Assembly: GCA_036172345.1 (NCBI GenBank)
Contig: JASFBB010000354.1
Span: forward strand, 1 to 7,263
DNA length: 7,263 nucleotides
Reading direction: 5' to 3'
Origin: NAK82 sp036172345
GTDB lineage: Bacteria; Chloroflexota; Anaerolineae; 4572-78; NAK82
Position 1 is the stretch's first letter. The number at the start of each line of letters is the position of its first letter. This document shows, piece after piece, positions 4,619-7,263 of the stretch. The notes under the pieces are model-generated. The model had not been told where the DNA came from. It saw nothing but the letters and a program-made list of their open reading frames with translations, and did not search any database. Both the position numbers and the translations under genes were made by a program.

Positions 4619-7263
4619 GGGCAACTTCGTACACCTGCATGTGCACAGCGAGTATTCCCTGCTTGATGGTCTGTCGCGCATCAAAGACCTCGTCAGCTGC
4701 GCCAGCGCTATGGAGATGCCCGCTCTGGCGCTCACCGACCATGGGGCGATGTACGGCGCAGTGGAGTTCTATCGCGCCGCCCAGAGTCGTGGCATTAAGC
4801 CTATCATCGGGCTAGAAATCTATCTGACCCCTCTGGGGCGGCGTATGAGCGACCGGGAAGCGAACGTGGACGATAAGCGCTTTCATCTGCTTTTGCTGGC
4901 CCAGAACAATACGGGGTATCGAAATCTTCTCAAGATCGCTTCAGCTGCTCAGCTGGAGGGCTTTTATTACCGCCCGCGTATCGACCGCGAGTTTCTGGCT
5001 GCACACAACGAGGGCCTCATCGCCACTACTGGTTGTGCTGCCGGAGAGATCCCGCGTCTGCTTATGCGAGGCCAGGAGGAAAAGGCACGCGAACGCCTGA
5101 AATGGTGGGTGGATGCCTTTGGGCGCGAGCGTTTTCTAATTGAATTACAGGAGCACAACATCCCCGAATTGACTGCGGCGAACCGCCAGATGGTGCGCTG
5201 GGCACGTGAGTTCGGCCTGCAGCTGATCGCCACCAACGACGTGCACTATGTGAAGCAGAGCGATGCGCGCTACCACGATGTGCTACTATGTGTCCAGACG
5301 GGCGAGCTGGTGAATCAACAAAACCGCATGCGTATGAGCGATGACAGCTACTACATGAAAAGCTATGCGGAGATGGCCGCCATCTTCGGCGAGCTGCCGG
5401 AGAGCCTCACCAATACGCTCGCTGTAGCAGAGATGTGCGAGTTGGACCTGACTCCGCAGGGATATCACCTGCCACCGTTTCAGGTGCCGGAAGGATATGA
5501 TGCAGCGAGCTTCCTGCGCCACCTGGTAGAAGAAGGTATCGCTCGACGTTATGGTGAGCGTGCCGGTGACTCGCACATCCAAGCGCGCAAGGAACACGAA
5601 CTGAAGATCATCCATGACATGGGGTTCGACACCTACTTCCTGATCGTGTGGGACTTGTGTGAGTTTGCCCGTCGCAACAGCATTTGGTGGAACGTGCGCG
5701 GTTCTGGCGCTGGCAGCTTGGTCGCCTATGCCATCGGCATCACTAACTTGGATCCGCTGGCCAACAATCTGCTCTTCGAGCGCTTCTTGAATCCGGGTCG
5801 GGTGAGCATGCCGGACATCGACCTGGACTTTCCAGACGATCAGCGCGACCAGCTCATCAATTACGTCGTCGAGAAGTATGGGCAGGAAAATGTTGCGCAG
5901 ATTATCACCTTCGGTACCCTGGGGGCACGCGCTTCGATCCGGGACGTCGGACGCGCGATGGACATTCCTTTGCCAGAGGTGGACCGCATCGCGCGCCTGA
6001 TCCCGGGTGGTTCCAAAGTCAAAATCAGCGATGCACTCGAGGTTTCCCCTGAGCTGCGGGAACTCTACGAAAGCACCGATTACATCCGCGAGTTGATCGA
6101 CACAGCGATGCACCTAGAGGGCCTGGCACGTCATGCCAGCACCCATGCCGCTGGAGTGATCATCTCCGATCACCCGTTGGTCGAGTACACGCCTCTTCAC
6201 CGCCCCACTAAGGAAGGCGAGACAGGCATCGTCACCCAATACGATATGGAAGTGCTCGAATCGATCGGACTGCTCAAGATCGACTTTTTGGGCCTTTCTA
6301 CGTTGACGGTGATGCGTCGCGCATGTGAGCTGATCGAGGCACGTCATGGAATCAGGCTCGATCTGACCACCATCCCCGTCGATGATCCCAAGGCATTTGA
6401 GCTGCTCAGCAGTGGCCATGTGACTGGCGTCTTCCAAGTGGAATCGGCGGGCATGCGACGCGTATTGACCACGATGAAGCCAACCAAGTTTGAACACATT
6501 GTCGCGACGATCAGCCTGTATCGCCCCGGCCCGATGGAGTACATTGACGATTACATCGACCGTGTGCACGGGCGCAAACCGGTGGAATACCACCACCCTG
6601 CCCTGGAGCCCATCCTGGCCGAGACGTACGGGATCATCGTCTATCAAGAGCAAATTATGCAAATTGCTTCGCAGCTCTCGGGGTATACACCCGGCGAGGC
6701 AGACCTGATGCGCCGTGCGGTGGGCAAGAAAAAAGAAGAAGAGCTGCGCAAACATCGCGAGAAGTTCATCCGCGGTGCAGTAGAACGGGGCATCACTGAG
6801 GACGCTGCGGGGCGTATTTTTGACGATATTGAGTATTTTGCCAACTACGGCTTCAACAAGGCGCATGCCGCGGACTATGCCGTCATCACCTGCCAGACGG
6901 CTTATCTGAAGGCGCATTATCCTGTGGAGTATATGACGGCGTTGCTCACGGTGGAGCGCCATAATGTGGCGAAGGTAGGTGCCCTGATCGGCGAATGTCG
7001 CGCAATGGGTATTCAAGTGCTGCCGCCCGACATCAATGCCAGCAATATCCTCTTTGCCATTGCGGACACGCCGTCCGGACCGGCGATTCGCTTTGGGCTG
7101 GGTGCGGTGAAGAACGTGGGTGAGGGTGCCATCGAGATCATCTTGCAGGAGCGCGCCCGTGGTGGACCGTTTACCAGCATTGATGATTTCTGCCGTCGGG
7201 TGGACCTGCGCCAGGTCAACCGCCGCGCTTTGGAGAGCTTAATCCGGGTCGGTGCCCTGCGCG
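4617..7263 (+). CDS. dnaE: DNA polymerase III alpha subunit (DnaE), 3' end outside window
   Basis: This is the catalytic subunit of the replicative polymerase, 882 codons visible of a family usually about 1,100-1,250 residues. ATG at 4617 is chosen because residues 4-18 (FVHLHVHSEYSLLDG) match the canonical DnaE N-terminus; the ATG at 4606 is in another frame. The PHP domain (about 1-275) keeps all nine expected metal ligands: His8, His10, Asp17, His42, Glu67, His90, Cys140, Asp208 and His210. The polymerase palm carries RGSGAGS (361-367), MPDIDLDF (398-405) with Asp400 and Asp402, and KIDFLGL (554-560) with Asp556, the counterparts of E. coli Asp401, Asp403 and Asp555. LYRPGPM (634-640), IIVYQEQIM (673-681) and FNKAHAADYA (746-755) are typical of the fingers region. 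A helix-hairpin-helix region is visible near 822-882. The clamp-binding motif, OB fold and stop codon lie beyond the window. WWNV before RGSGAGS is unusual. Its own promoter sits immediately upstream. Confidence 0.97.
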   Translation, partial: MGNFVHLHVHSEYSLLDGLSRIKDLVSCASAMEMPALALTDHGAMYGAVEFYRAAQSRGIKPIIGLEIYLTPLGRRMSDREANVDDKRFHLLLLAQNNTGYRNLLKIASAAQLEGFYYRPRIDREFLAAHNEGLIATTGCAAGEIPRLLMRGQEEKARERLKWWVDAFGRERFLIELQEHNIPELTAANRQMVRWAREFGLQLIATNDVHYVKQSDARYHDVLLCVQTGELVNQQNRMRMSDDSYYMKSYAEMAAIFGELPESLTNTLAVAEMCELDLTPQGYHLPPFQVPEGYDAASFLRHLVEEGIARRYGERAGDSHIQARKEHELKIIHDMGFDTYFLIVWDLCEFARRNSIWWNVRGSGAGSLVAYAIGITNLDPLANNLLFERFLNPGRVSMPDIDLDFPDDQRDQLINYVVEKYGQENVAQIITFGTLGARASIRDVGRAMDIPLPEVDRIARLIPGGSKVKISDALEVSPELRELYESTDYIRELIDTAMHLEGLARHASTHAAGVIISDHPLVEYTPLHRPTKEGETGIVTQYDMEVLESIGLLKIDFLGLSTLTVMRRACELIEARHGIRLDLTTIPVDDPKAFELLSSGHVTGVFQVESAGMRRVLTTMKPTKFEHIVATISLYRPGPMEYIDDYIDRVHGRKPVEYHHPALEPILAETYGIIVYQEQIMQIASQLSGYTPGEADLMRRAVGKKKEEELRKHREKFIRGAVERGITEDAAGRIFDDIEYFANYGFNKAHAADYAVITCQTAYLKAHYPVEYMTALLTVERHNVAKVGALIGECRAMGIQVLPPDINASNILFAIADTPSGPAIRFGLGAVKNVGEGAIEIILQERARGGPFTSIDDFCRRVDLRQVNRRALESLIRVGALR

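Noticed and set aside
4606..4815. Small + strand open frame starting at the ATG just before the dnaE start
   Set aside because: It is in a different frame from dnaE and overlaps its conserved PHP sequence. Its ATG overlaps the -10 box and would not be on the predicted transcript.
5286..7016. Two long antisense open frames (300 and 275 codons, lying end to end) opposite dnaE
   Set aside because: They lie in exact codon register with dnaE, so their codons are the reverse complements of dnaE codons. Stops there need TTA, CTA or TCA in dnaE, which are rare at this GC content. Their translations show no recognisable domain.

Overview
The window reads as chromosomal replication and topology DNA, with three genes on the + strand filling almost all of it. 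The first is a type IIA DNA topoisomerase B subunit (GyrB/ParE family) whose start lies before base 1. The second is the matching A subunit (GyrA/ParC family), complete. The third is the alpha subunit of DNA polymerase III (DnaE), which runs off the right end. I see no RNA gene, mobile element, CRISPR array or tandem repeat.

Layout: 1-2045 is the B subunit; 2046-2052 is a 7-base gap; 2053-4566 is the A subunit; 4567-4616 is a 50-base intergenic stretch with a perfect extended -10 promoter (TGGTATAAT); 4617-7263 is dnaE, 882 codons visible with no stop. The B and A genes are almost certainly one transcription unit whose products assemble into an A2B2 enzyme. dnaE has its own promoter so close to the start codon that its mRNA should be essentially leaderless. 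No clear terminator separates the A subunit from dnaE, so read-through from upstream is also possible.

Organism: a moderately GC-rich bacterium. The leaderless TATAAT promoter, a DnaE with a complete PHP metal site, and a divergent topoisomerase pair next to dnaE would fit Chloroflexota (Anaerolineae-like) or a related deep lineage. This is inference from general character, not a database match.

No new multi-gene system is visible. The points worth a second look are within known families. The topoisomerase pair is divergent: both subunits carry insertions, the ATP-binding region of B is altered, the GyrA box is missing from the first C-terminal blade while a similar motif sits in a late blade, and the B subunit ends in an acidic tail. 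The A subunit has Ala at the quinolone-contact serine position. DnaE has an unusual WWNV sequence before its RGSGAGS motif, and its promoter predicts a leaderless transcript.
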